A stretch of 64,000 nt of DNA from Melastoma dodecandrum (Eukaryota; Streptophyta; Magnoliopsida; Myrtales; Melastomataceae), in assembly GCA_029817715.1 (NCBI GenBank), contig JARUPY010000005.1, positions 1 to 64,000 on the forward strand, written 5' to 3'. Numbering within the stretch: position 1 is the first letter of the stretch; every line of letters begins with the position of its first letter. A program made the translations under genes and the position numbers. Under the pieces are notes generated by a model. The model was not told where the DNA came from and did not search any database. It saw only the letters and a list, made by a program, of their open reading frames with translations. Of this stretch, positions 43,875 to 56,754 are shown piece after piece.

Positions 43875-46800
43875 TCACAAATGACTGGCCCGCCTCCTAG
43901 CTGAATCTGTTCTCAGCCTCTTCACAGGATTTGCCCAACTTGCGTCTCTTCCAACACTGTTACCTGCCTGCCCAGACTGGCTTATCCATCCTTGTCGATG
44001 GATGCCAGGTGTGGCTGATCTTAAATCCTTCGACATGGAGGCCATTCCCGGACTCCCTATCCCCCGACTTGTTCCTGCAGGGGATATGGGAGACGACCCA
44101 CTCCTTGGCTTTGTTGGTGCTTTCTCGCGGTCCATCCTCTTCTTCTTACATATAAACAACTCGCCTGGATGGGCTAGCAGCAGAGATTCATCCCCCTGAC
44201 TGGCTTCTATACTATTCCGACTCCCCCTAGCCGAGCCCGAGTCGTTTTGGTTTAGACTCACCCGGATCCTTGTTGCTTCTTGATTCATAGGAGGTGTCTG
44301 CCGCATCATCTTTCTAGGCTGGGTATCAATATCAACCTCTTTCATTGGCTTGCCTCTCTTGCCTTGGCCTGTTGTTAATGGTTTGGGCGATTGAGAGGAA
44401 GTGGAGGTAGATAAAGGACCAGTGAAGGAAAGAGCACTTCTGGATTCTTCAAAGTTCGTGTCTGGAAATGCAATTCTCAATATGTCGAAAAAGAGGTTGT
44501 GGACCTTCCTTGCTTCGGACCTAACCTGCAGAATCCAACCCAGCCATCATCATATTCTGATCTCAACCCGCGATACTGAACACTAACCAAAAGATCAACT
44601 TCAAGAGTAGTAAAATATTATAGGATGAAGGAAAAAACCTGAATTCCCAACAGGGAATGTACCTCAAGAGAAAACCCATAAAACTGCATTGCACCTTTCA
44701 ACATGAGTTGCACATCAAACACAAGATCCATCACGCCAGTGTACTCCAATCTCTCCACGCGTTTGTCTATCTTCCGAAGATCCAGAAGATTACTTCCTGC
44801 CCTTCTCCAAAGATCTGTTAGCAGAGGAACAATATGCTGCCCTTCCTTATCTATCCTTCTTTGAAGCTTGTTGACGACATTCTTGCACTACACATGAAAT
44901 CATCAGTTAAATGGCGGATAATGAATTCAAAGATCTACACATGAAATCATCAGTTAAATGGTGGATAATGAAGCCAAAGATAAGCAAGACACTTGATACG
45001 GTCCCGGCTCAGGAATCGAGTCCATGGGCGACTGATGACAAAATTGGTCGGAACCTTGGTCCTTACGACCTATGGGTGCGAAGGATAAGGGTGTCAGAGA
45101 CTTCGATCTCACTTCTCTAAGAGAAAAGTAAACCTTTGCTTTTCTTTCAAATATTGCTTACCCCTCTCCATAGATTGGTAGGCTTTAAATAACATAATAA
45201 GAAATTCCCAATCACCAAAATAACTAAAACCAAAATAAAAAACTAAAACTTATCCTATCAATTCTTCAAATTAGACTCTTATTAAATATTTTATTTCTGA
45301 AGACGAATAGACTCTTATTTTACAAAAGATCAAACCTATCAAACATGAACCCTACATTGCACCCCTGCCAGTGAAATTTTAGCAGTGATCAGGATTCAGG
45401 ATTAAAAAGTAAAAATATCTACACAGTGAAATCTAAATATATACTTATCTGCATTCATTGACATTCAAATCTAAATACAACTCAGTCTTTTTCCTTTTGA
45501 TAGAAGAGACGGATTGCCACAAAGAAATATCAATTGTCAGGGCAAAATGGAAAATAAAAGGAGGCAAACTAATAAAAGAATGTGCAAGTCTGGAAATAAA
45601 ACAGGGGCCAATTGTTTGCCAGAACAAGTGCAATTACCTTCCTCTGAACAAAATCGGGGACACAATTAGCCATGCTGGTGCCGGCAGGATTTGAAGTTTT
45701 GGTGTCCCAGCTTTCTTTGACATGTCCAGCAACATCTGATAAAGCCATGCTATTCGACCTTACAGAATGCAGTAAGGTATGTATCTTAGTTTCACTCATT
45801 CTCCTTAAGGATGTTTGCCGCTTATTTTTAATAGATGCCCCACCACCCACTTGCTTTAAAGCACCACGGTCTACCGAACCACTGGTTTCAGTGCTGGACC
45901 TAACAGGCATTTGATGTTTGTTGTCCATTTGACGAAGCAGTAGTGATGGATCTCTAGACTGAAGTGGCGGTGTCCCCAACTTGTTTTCACCATTATCCAG
46001 TGTATGACGAGGGCGCATTCTAAGGCTACGTTTCCGTTTGATCATTGGTTGGACAACCTGTTCATCTTCACCATCTTCGCGTTCATGAATCCAACTCTCA
46101 GATTGCCGATGATCTGCATGGGAGTCTTCAGAAATAGCAATTTCTCCCTCTTCAAGTTCTTCTGGCTGACAAATATCAACAGACTAAAACTAAAAAGTTA
46201 GCCAACTGAAGATATTCATAATGCAACAACAGAAACAGGATTAAGAAAAATAAAACCTACCAGTCTCTTGGACATTGAACTTGGCAGACCGTCCAATGCA
46301 GATAAAGAACCAAACTTTCGGGAAGATACAGAAGGAGATGCCGTCCTAGGAGGCCTCTGACTTCCAGCTGATGATCCAGAGGATCCGGGACGTTCAAGGA
46401 CATAATCATTCCCATCTCTCCCAGATGAACATGGATACTCGTCACCTTCTTCACAGGGAGGGGCATCCTCTTCCGACTCATCCTTATCAACTGGCAGTGC
46501 TCCAGCAGCACCAGGGTAGGGATCATTGTCAAACTCTTCAATCTCCCCCTCTTCCTCATGTGCATATTCTTCATTTGCCTCATCAGAACTTGCTTCCGAG
46601 TACTCTCCATTTTCATCAACAACCTCTTTGTAGTTTATGTGTTTCTTAGCCTTGGGTCGGCCCCGTTTCCTCTCTGATTTTGGAGATTCTGACCCAATGC
46701 TTCCACCAAATAAAGCATGCTTTAAAGGTTTTTTGGAAAGGGTAGCAACAATATCATTAACCTCTTTTGTACTCGCTCGAAGCCACTTGGGTACCTGCTC

Positions 46801-49800
46801 ATAACTGGTCATTTCTTCAATCCAATCCAGTTCTCCATCCATCTGCTCAAATAGTTCAACTTCTCGTTCGTTCCGTGCAATCATACAATTTACCTGCTCC
46901 AGTGAAGGAACATCATGCACAGTCTCTTGGTACCTTTCTTCATCATGTAACAAAGTCTCTAGAGTCAGGCGCCTCTCTTCATGAGTTGTTCTTTGATCGA
47001 AACGACCAGCATTGATAACCTCGTCGGCCATGTCAATTTTATATTGTTGAATATTATTCCTTATAAGACTTTCAATGGATCCCATGTATCGATCCTTACC
47101 AGCTAGATCATCTTCCATGTCAATTATACCACCGCTTCTCAATTCATCCTCTTTCTGATGACTTGGGATTTTGTCAACAACAGCCTCCATATAGATAACT
47201 TTAACCTCTCTCGTCTGACCAATGCGGTGGGCTCTAGCAACTGCCTGCTCCTCATTCTTCGGGTTAGGGTCTGGATCGTATATTATAACTGTGTCAGCCG
47301 ACTGAAGATTCAGCCCTCGTCCAGCAGCACGGATACTAAGAAGGAATATGAAGCAATCTGAGTCTAGGCGGTTGAAATCAACAATGGCTGATTCACGGTC
47401 TTCCAGACTGGTAGTTCCATCAATTCGCCTATAAACAAACCGTTTCCACTGCAAGTACTCCTCTAATATATCAAGGAGCTTTGTCATGGTACTGAATAGT
47501 AGCACGCGATGACCAGTTCTTTGCAATTTTACGAGGATTCTATCAAGGATCCATAATTTCCCACATGACTTGACTAGAAAATCCTTTGAGAAGTCACTAA
47601 AATATGGATAGTTCAGCAAAGGATGATTACACGCTTTCCTCAACTCCATGCATCTGTTGTTCAGCGTTTTACACATCCGAGCTTGGTATATTGGATTCCT
47701 CTGCACTCCGCGCTGTTCATCTTCAGGGTCAACCCGAAGAGTACCAGTGGATTTGATCCAATCATAGATGGCACTCTGAATTGCAGACATCTTACATTTC
47801 AAGACAACTGACACCTGTACCAGAACAAGACAAAATAAACTGTCACTGCATGACCTTGATTCCATCATGCTAACTAACTAACCGCTAACAGTCATCAAGA
47901 GTACCTTTGGAGGAAGAGAACCTTCCACGTCCTCTACTCGACGCCTAAGCATAAAAGGCTCCAGTATCTGGTGAAGTCGATGGATTATTATGACTTTCTT
48001 TTCGGTCTCAAGCCAATCATCTTCAGCTTCTGTACTAGGGCCATCTTTTTGAAAGGGCTTTGAAAACCAATCATGAAAGACTTTTTTATTATCAAAAACC
48101 TCAGGAAGAAGTAGATTTAAAAGTGACCAAAGCTCCTTTAGTTCATTCTGCAGGCAGATGAAAAATACAGTACCAGTTAGTCATCAATTCACTTTACTGA
48201 GGATAAAACGGATGAAGATTTCGATTAACACCACAATTCCAGTTTTCTCTCTACATTTTGGTGTGAACAGAAAACTGTGAAGAAAACTCCTTTTCTCTAG
48301 AGAATTTCACGTTTTCTCTTTCTAAATTTTCAGTTTCAATGGACGCCTTCTCGCATGATACTTGTCCCAAATGCAACACAACCCTATCACACGAGAGAAA
48401 ATAGAATAACACATCATAACCCTTCATAGAAGGATGTACAACAGACAGGGCCAACGCACCAAAAAGAAGATATCTACAAACAGAAACCATTCCCTTCCCT
48501 GAAGAAAATGATTTCAACTCTCAAACCAAAGTATCTACCAACAACCAAACACATGCTATTGGCATTCAAAGTCAATGTGTAAACATAATCTGGAGAGGAA
48601 TGAAGTCACGACCTGTAGGGGGGTACCAGTAAGAAGTAGACGCCTTTGGCAACGATACCTATCAAGATGACGAGCCAACACTGATTCTCTATCTTTCATC
48701 CTTTGAGCCTCATCAATTATTATATACTTCCAATCAACTTTCGAAAGTTTCGACCGATCATACATAATGAATTCATATGTAGTCACCAGGACATTAAACT
48801 TCATAGCAGACACCTCCTGAGCAACGATCAGCAGTGTTTTAGACAACAAAACAAATATAGTAGACGAGGAACAAAATGACAAATACTGACAAGAAAGAAA
48901 GCTGGACACCTGTGAAAACAGTCTTGATCTTTGGTCCTTACTACCCACATAAAAGATGCACGAGATTGATGGCAACCAATTATAGAACTCACTCTGGATA
49001 AAGAAAATGCTATAAGGCCAAATATCTGAATTCAGAAAAGAAAAAATCCTCAAAAAAAAGGATAAGACCAACCTTCCAATTAACCAAGACAGCATTGGGA
49101 ACAATAATCAGATGGGGTCCATAGTTGCCCTTAAACTCCATTAGATAAGCAATAAGAGCCATCACCTGATCTCACATAAAAGTCAGTTAAGAATTATACT
49201 CCAAAATGAAATTTCATGTAGAACCTCTTTTTCAAATTGACAAACTATAACAGCGAAATAGGTGCAAAGAACAATATTAGACTGACATCCACCTCTGGGG
49301 AAAACTTCCACGTTCAGAAAACTAAAGAGAGCTTTACCTGCACAGTTTTCCCAAGACCCATCTCATCAGCCAAAATGCCATTTAGCTTATTGTTGTACAG
49401 AGAAAGCATCCATTGCAACCCAACCTTCATATTCATAAAATTAGGCAGCAAAGAGATTTAAATTCAGAAGGTCCTCAGAAAATGTAGTAGACAAAATACG
49501 AACAACTCTGAACTAACTTACAAGCTGATAATCCCGTAAGGTTCCAGCCTTAAGCATGGACGGTTGCCGTACCACCCGTTCATTAACAGCATGTGCTAAG
49601 CTATAATACCTGGAATATAAACAGACAAAAATTGTCGTAGTTCACATGATTCTCATCAGCCGCTTAGCTACTTAACTTTCTGCATAAAATAAGGAGACAC
49701 ATTAACAAATTCAGAGTTAGAGAATACACAAATTAACAACACCTCCATGAAATCCCAAGGTTACAGTAGGCAGGACAAATATGAAAGGGTACGGCTTACT

Positions 49801-52800
49801 TGCTCACAGAAGAACTGTCTTTTGGAGCATTCATCTCCATGAACCTATTACGAATCATTACTTCTTCCCCAGCACAGGCTACAGCTACCCTTACCTCTTC
49901 TTCCGACAGCCCCTTCCAACAACAAGTCAAAAGGTCAGAGTTTCAGGATATCTTTACAATATTATAAGTTGCACATACAGCAGAAATTACAAGACACCTG
50001 CAACCGTGCAGCGGCTGCTGCCGCATTGGCAGCCTCCTCTACTTCTTGCTGATTTTTGGCTGCTGTAATTTTACCACCAAGTTTCTGAAGATATTCTTCG
50101 GTCTGAGTCAGAAAAGAAGACAGGACAGCATATCTCTCAGCAGCATCACCTGGAACAGCAGTCTCCTGCTCCAATAACATCTCCCTGTATCTTTCAACAT
50201 CATTGTTTTTCAAAGCCTCCATCCTCCTATCATGGTCATCATCCTTTCGTTTGGAGAATTCTCTCAACATTCTCTCATGATATTTTGCAACACCTCTGTT
50301 TCGTGCAGTCCGAGCATCACGGATGGCCCAATGAGACTCAAGAAGCCTCTTACGCCACTGGAAAACCGATTTTAGTTTTTTTTCTCTCAAAGCTCTTCGA
50401 GATGCCTGTACTTGTCGATTAAGCTCGATTCTTTGACGTTCACACAAGCGAACAAACTTACGATATGGTCTGTCGGGCATTGCCATAATCTCTTGTTGCT
50501 GCTTGTCGACTTCTTCCCTCAATCTAGCCTGTAAGTCTACAAGACGGAGCTTTTTCTCTTCAATTTGCAACCGTAGTACAAGATCAGGCTTGATCCTTTT
50601 CCTCTCAAGATTTATTGCAAGTAACCCGCCAATTTTCTTCAAATTATCGGCCCTTTTCTTATTAAGCACTTCCAAACCTTCTTCGATGAGAAGATCCTTC
50701 AAATTGTAAGCCAGTGTAAGATTACTATTGGTGTTAAGTGGTGGTGTGGACCCAATTGAATCATACTTCCTGGTAAAGTAAGGAAAGTCAAAAAGTGGTC
50801 CATGATATTTCCGTGCACAGATAGCATCTTTCTGAAGACCTCCACCACTGGACTGAGCAGGTTTCTTTCCTAGCATGACATCAGAGGTAAGCCCTTGGGA
50901 GGCAGTGTCCTTGCCTTTATCAGCAACAAAGTCAGTTCGGGCAGGAGTTCTCTGAGATAAATGTTCAGATTCTTGCTCAACCTTGACGGGACATGCATCA
51001 CACTGATGATCTTCTCTTATAGCAGGTTGAACGGAAGAAGTTCCCTTCAAAGCAGGGGGTGCACCTTGAATTTCTAGAGATGTGGCAGATGCCTTTCCCT
51101 CTACTACAGCGCTGGGATCTCTTGAGTTATTCTGAATGTTAATTAAATGCTGGTGGTGAGCCTCCTCATTTGCTTGCGCAGGCATGGCATCTTCCACAAA
51201 CTTTACAGCCTTATCTTGACTACTCCCTCCAGCAGGAAGAGGTTGCTGCTGTGATGACTGTGCATCAAGAGTTGGTGGGACAATAGACCGGAGAAGTTCT
51301 TGTGGAAGAGTTTCCTTTTTCTGTGGATAACAAAACATATATCAAAATAGATAAGTATTTCCAAAAAATAAAGCCAAACAGCTGTTCTGTCATTACCATC
51401 TCTGTGTCCATCTAATTATCATGTGATAATCGTAGTAGTACATTCAAATCTCTCGAGTCAGCTATTAAGAAAAAGCAAGCTCTTCAAGGGTTTTATGAAT
51501 TTTCCTTTTACGGAATAATTTTGTCCTGTAGATGCTGAATCATGCCCCACTAGCACAGAAGAGGAACTCAAATGCTATCCCAAGGTTAGCCCTCAAACAT
51601 AGAATCAGTAAATAACTATTTCAACTGAAAGTTTGAAAGATCACTAAATCAACAAAGAATACTGAGGATTTAATCATTAAGACTAAGGAGAAAATTGTCT
51701 ATCATATGTTTCTGAGCATGCACGTAACTAAAAAAACTGTAGTTGATATATTCTCAGACCTTAAGGCGCCTAAAGGCCAGGATCTGTGCTTTAAGGACGT
51801 GCAGTTGCTGTTTCGTAAACCCATAATGCAGTGAGGGTATCTGCATAGCTGCGCCAACCTGGGTACTATTGTTTGAGGCCCCACCAACAGAAGAAGCTGT
51901 GGCTGGGGAGAAGACCGGTTGACCTGCCTAAAACTCTGTATTTGAACAGTCTCAGGGATAGTAGTTGGCTTTTTAGGTTTCATATATAATCCCTCAGGTG
52001 CACTTGAAGTTTGTGGAGGACGCATGGGCAGCATCCCATTACCAGGTACAGGGGCTTTTCCACCAGGTACTTGAACCTCTCTACCGTGACTTGAAAATTG
52101 ATGCACCATGTTACCTGAACTGCTGACAGCTGGAGGACCAACAGTGGCGCAAATTTGGGCAGAAGAACTAGCTGAAACAGCTTGCCTGGTTTTCCCGGAA
52201 GCAGTCTGCCCATATGTCTCGTGGGGCGAATTACCATGGGAGGAACTTTCATTAGTGATGGAGGGAAACACAGCTTGTGGTTTTGAGGATACGTTGAGTG
52301 AGGACTGTAACCCACTGTTGCTTTCATTAGCCTTGTGATGTGCCACCATTCTAGCCTGCATAAGCTGGAAAAGCTGTGCCATCATGTTGGCATTTTCCGG
52401 AAGCGAGAGATCAACATTGTTCTCAGCTGCCCATGACTGTACTATTTGCATCTGTGCCATTGCTAACTGGTTGTTAGGCATACTTTGATGACCATGAAGT
52501 CCGTGTACCTGTGGCCTAACTACATTAGGAGATGTTAATTGACCCATTGCTGAAGGTTGAGCGGTAGAACGCATCTCATGCCTCTGGTCAGACCCTGACT
52601 GAAACACTTGTCCCGGCTGCTTTTCACCAGGAAAGTGCTCAGAAGAGCTCTTAGAAGATGAGGCCTGGGCGGCCATAAAGTCCTGCATTTTGTGATTTCC
52701 GGACCACACTTCTGTTTCCTTGCTCAATCCATGGGTCGCCAATATCTCAGGTTTTGATTGTTGTAAAGCCTGCAAAGCATGTTGATAATATGCCTCATGA

Positions 52801-52989
52801 GCTGGATTCATAGCCTGTTGTTCAATCCTTCTACTCTGCCATCCTGCGCAGCACCCTGTTGAGGAGCCCCATCTCCAATATTTCTGTGATGTTGCGGAAA
52901 TTGCATGGAACCAAGCAAAGGAGATCAGTGGCTAACTCTCCAACTTCCGCTCGAGGATAGCTGCCTGATATGCTAGAATGATAGCATTG
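43875..52989 (-). CDS. BRM: BRAHMA-type SWI2/SNF2 chromatin-remodelling ATPase; N-terminal exon disrupted
   Basis: Catalytic subunit of plant SWI/SNF complexes, which slides nucleosomes. Exons 2-13 (minus) are 51320-49998, 49912-49800, 49609-49522, 49424-49338, 49165-49073, 48993-48910, 48816-48613, 48147-47905, 47814-46261, 46165-45638, 44887-44663, 44525-43875; they stay in phase for about 1,730 residues. Exon 2 holds the HSA region ([20 protein letters not shown]). Helicase motifs follow: [28 protein letters not shown] and [12 protein letters not shown]. Exon 12 and the start of exon 13 form the bromodomain ([37 protein letters not shown] is split across it). The C-terminus is [16 protein letters not shown]. 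The first exon (about 52989-51760, QLQ motif [15 protein letters not shown] at its end) changes frame at least three times and has an in-frame TAG. A LINE lies just upstream. Either a damaged gene or assembly indels. Confidence 0.88.
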
Positions 52990-53503
52990 GCCAAGCCCTC
53001 CAATCAATTGCTAACAAACTAACTGCAGGTATACCGGCACAACAAAATGGGTCAACCCATTTTCCTTGACAACAGTTGAGAGACATAATGCAAACGCAAG
53101 AAACTCAAAAAAGAAAAGGAAGCCTATCATATCGGTAACTAAAGCAAGAGGAAACATCTTCTGCTTCACAGGATGAACACGAATGGGCATCCAATGATAA
53201 CCCCATAAAATTTTAATTTTTTGTTTAAAAATATATACCAGAGACATAGCACTGACAGAGAAATGGGCATGCAGCAAGTTATAAAATAAACAAGATACAA
53301 ACAATATCGTAAACGGGATTCAAAGCATAAAATGGATCCTCTCACTAAAAACCCTCACAACCGAAACCCCTCCCAAACTCCCCACAGCAGAGCCCCAGCC
53401 CCAAGAGCAAACACCTAACAGCAACCATCAACCTAAACCACACAACCAGAAATCACCCAACAGCACCACTAAAACACCACCTATCTCCTACAGGGCAGCT
53501 TTA
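52990..53503. other. Gap between BRM N-terminal exon and LINE ORF1
   Basis: On the minus strand an acceptor-like TTTGTTAG precedes CAATTGATTGGAGGG, suggesting that an earlier BRM exon once lay upstream. I found no first exon with a start codon. The 53330-53500 part is the likely 5' leader of the LINE (C/A-rich). Confidence 0.4.
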
Positions 53504-55560
53504 ATGGGATACACACCAACAGAAGAAACAGCAAAGTCAAACCAAAATGGCGGAGATCAGCAAGAAGACAACTCCGAAGATCACACAGCAAGTAAGCGAG
53601 ATAGCAAAAGTCCCAGGGTGGTCTTCACAAAGGAAGAACTTCACCCGCATTATGAAAAATGGAAAGCAGCAATCGTAGTCAAACCCCTAGGATTATCCGT
53701 CAACCCAACTACACTCGCACAAAAGCTTCAAAGTATGTGGAAGCACTGCCTCGCTTTCACCACACACCCCATGGAAGCCGGCTACCTCCTAATCAGGCTT
53801 TTCCACCTGGAAGACAGGGACTACATCCTGAACTCAGGACCTTGGTTCATCAACGGCAGCCTCCTTACAGTGAGGCACTGGGAACCTTTCTTCAACCCAA
53901 CCACAGCCAACAGAGGGACCATGCTGATATGGGTGAGACTACCTCACCTGCCCATAGAATTTCACAACAGGGAATGCTTATGGAAGTAGGGAAGGCCTTA
54001 GGGGAGCCGATGAAAATTGACATCAGAGCAAGCATTCCAAGCTGCCCCAACCTAGCTCGGCTATGCATCCAAATCAGCCTGGACAAACCACTCCACAAGC
54101 AACTAACACTTGAAGTCCAAGGAGGCCCGAAACATCCCCAAAAAGTTCACTATGAGGGGATAGAATTCATCTGCAGCCAGTGTAACCTTGTCGCCATAGG
54201 ACCACACCAATGCCAGCAAACCAGAGAGGCGGCCGGAGAAGAAACCCCCCAACCCCCGGCAGAGGACAGCGAAGCAAGATGGCAAACAATACCTTCCAAG
54301 AAAGGAAAAAAATTTGAAAAAACAGTGCAGACAAAAAGATACAGAAAAGGAAATGCAAGACCTATCAGGTACGATAGTGACAAGACAGTCACACAACAGA
54401 CGAGGAAAATCAAAATCTTGGAGAAATGGAAACAGGGGGACAAAATGGAGTCAGCCATACACAATACCAAAAAAGGGGAGACAGATGAAAACCCTGTAAA
54501 GCCCCTACAGGAGCAAAGGCTACCTTTTGAGGAAACCAGTCACTGATAAAAGACACCCCCCCCCCCAAAGAGTAAACAAGGAAAAGAAACTTTCAGGCAA
54601 AAAGAAAGGATCGGAAAAGAAAGCAGGAAAAGGGATAGAGCAGATTCTACAACGGCAACATCGCAAGACGAACATAAGACTACCTCCCCCGCCACCTCCC
54701 CTCCAACTCAACAAAAACAGCCACTCAACAACTACGAACACAAGCCTACCTTCTCCGCCAGCACCCCTCCAACTTCAGGCCAACCTAACCTGCCCAAGAA
54801 CCACCCCCAATGGAGGATATCGGGAAGCACAAGCTAGACTACCAAGAGAGGAAGGAATGGATACATCGGCAAAAGGAGAGATAACGAGCCAAATAACCGC
54901 AATGGAAGGGATGCGGCTATGGGGGGACCAAAACCACAACTCAATGAGGAATCTTGTAGTTCAAGTGATCAACAGAAGCATCAGGAGCTTAATACAGGAG
55001 GAGAGGAGGACTTGGAACCACCTCCGGCTAGTAGAGGATCATTGATGGCTGCCAGCTTTCCTGCCGACCAGCTCCTACGCATCGATGCAACAAAGGCTAA
55101 GGAGAATCACAGACCAACCCCTGACCGCCCAGACAGCAGCACACCTTCCTACTTCACGCCTCTCGAACATCACTATAGAAGAAGAGGTGACTCTCACACA
55201 CCTGGTGGAATAGACTGCCTACAAGAGATCTACTATCCAACAGAGGGATACCTGCTGATAAAACTTGCCCGGTATGTGAATGGGAGATGGAATCAATATC
55301 TCATATCCTGAGGGATTGCCCCCTGGCACAAGCAACACGGAACCTCTTTCCGGCACCAAACAAAATGCAGCAGCACTCGACCCAGCCACTCAAGCTTTGG
55401 CTACAAGGGAATCTAAACACAGTGGACGCTAGAAACAGCAGGATAAAAGGCATACAGTGGAACATCCTCTTCACACATCATCTGGCACCTATGGAAGCAA
55501 AGAAACAATGCAGTATTCCAAAACAATGTCTACATCAATGACATTTAATGCAGAGAAACT
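53504..55560 (+). mobile_element. Internally deleted LINE retrotransposon (DUF4283 ORF1 and ORF2 tail)
   Basis: ORF1 begins at 53504 and carries a DUF4283 domain (DRDYILNSGPWFINGSLLTV, GTMLIWVRLPHLPIEF). It is broken at TGG-AAG-TAG (near 53987) and continues in another frame to 54546 with a CCHC-like knuckle CSQCNLVAIGPHQC. After low-complexity Lys/Pro-rich sequence, the text jumps near 55050 to the very end of ORF2: a zinc-binding reverse-transcriptase tail (CPVCEWEMESISHILRDC) followed by the start of an RNase H-type tail. Endonuclease and reverse-transcriptase cores are missing. It lies directly upstream of BRM in the opposite orientation. Confidence 0.8.
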
Positions 55561-56754
55561 GTAATGCACAAGATCATTCTCGACCGGAAAATTGGGAGTT
55601 GATAAAGAGATTGACCGGAACCTAATGCTGCCAGGACATAACATCAAAATAAAAACATAAAGATCTCAAATGGAGTTGCTCAAAACCAAGGTAGAACTCT
55701 AACAGCCCCACTAACGGAGGCAGTGAGTAAGCTCTACCGAAGTGAACTACACCAACCCAATCCCCACGCGCAGAAATCCCTCGAGAATAAACCCTAAACT
55801 CCAGATCCCGAGCACGACTGGAAGCAGAAAAACCACGAGAGTAGAAAGGGCAGTCGGTCTGCCTCTGCCGATAGAGTAAGTAGGGGAAGGGGGGGCGGCA
55901 TACATAGCGGTGGGGAGACAACCAACCGGCCGGGGGAAAAAAAAAGGCATCCTCCGACGTCTAAAACAAACAAGGACGGGGGGGAATTGGACAGACGCTT
56001 GGCCCTATGATAATTGGGCTGGACTCAACCAGCTACTTACTACATAAAAAAGAAAGCCTTAAGGCCCAAAATCCCAATTATCAAGAAAAAGAGCACAATG
56101 AACGTCATCATCTTTTATCAACAGGGATGGGATTTGTTCATTTCCATTGATTTGTTTCTTCACTCACACCAGTTTGTATGCTTTGCTCATCCTCCAAATA
56201 TTATCATCCAAAAATCTTCAAACATCAAATTCCCCCACCCCCGGTTGCCTGGACCGACAGTCCCCCACCAGGCTTGCTCGCCTACTGCCTAGCTGATGGC
56301 ACAAACTGCACTCTCAGCTGCACTCCATACCCTATAAAACTCAGTGCCAGTGCAGTAGACGGAGGATACAATTACATTACTCAAGTGTGTTCCGTATTTC
56401 ATTAGGCTTCCTCCGACTTAACATCGTCCGCCCTGAAGGCACCGCTAGTATAAAAGGGTGGGTCATAAGACAGTACGGTTACGACAACAGACGACCCCCA
56501 ATCTCTTTTTAATGCCATGAATAAAAAAATGAATGAATTTCTTCATCCATCGGCGGGAGTATCCGCTCACAGAAGTTGGCATTGTCACTAGAAGGTGGGG
56601 AGGGATGTCTTGCCTCGGCTCTGTGGTCCTGTAGTAGCAGGGGAGGACATTCATTCCCGATCAGGTCCTCTCAATAACAAGCATGAGCCATTCCCTTCTT
56701 CAAGTGCATATACTCGATATCCCAATGCTATCAGACTCCTATAATAGAGGATTC
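55561..56754. other. Spacer between LINE and PHT4 gene
   Basis: Includes GC-rich sequence at 55720-55990 that could be the original leader or promoter of BRM (minus), then AT-rich spacer and the PHT4 3' untranslated region near 56640-56754. No gene supported. Confidence 0.4.
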
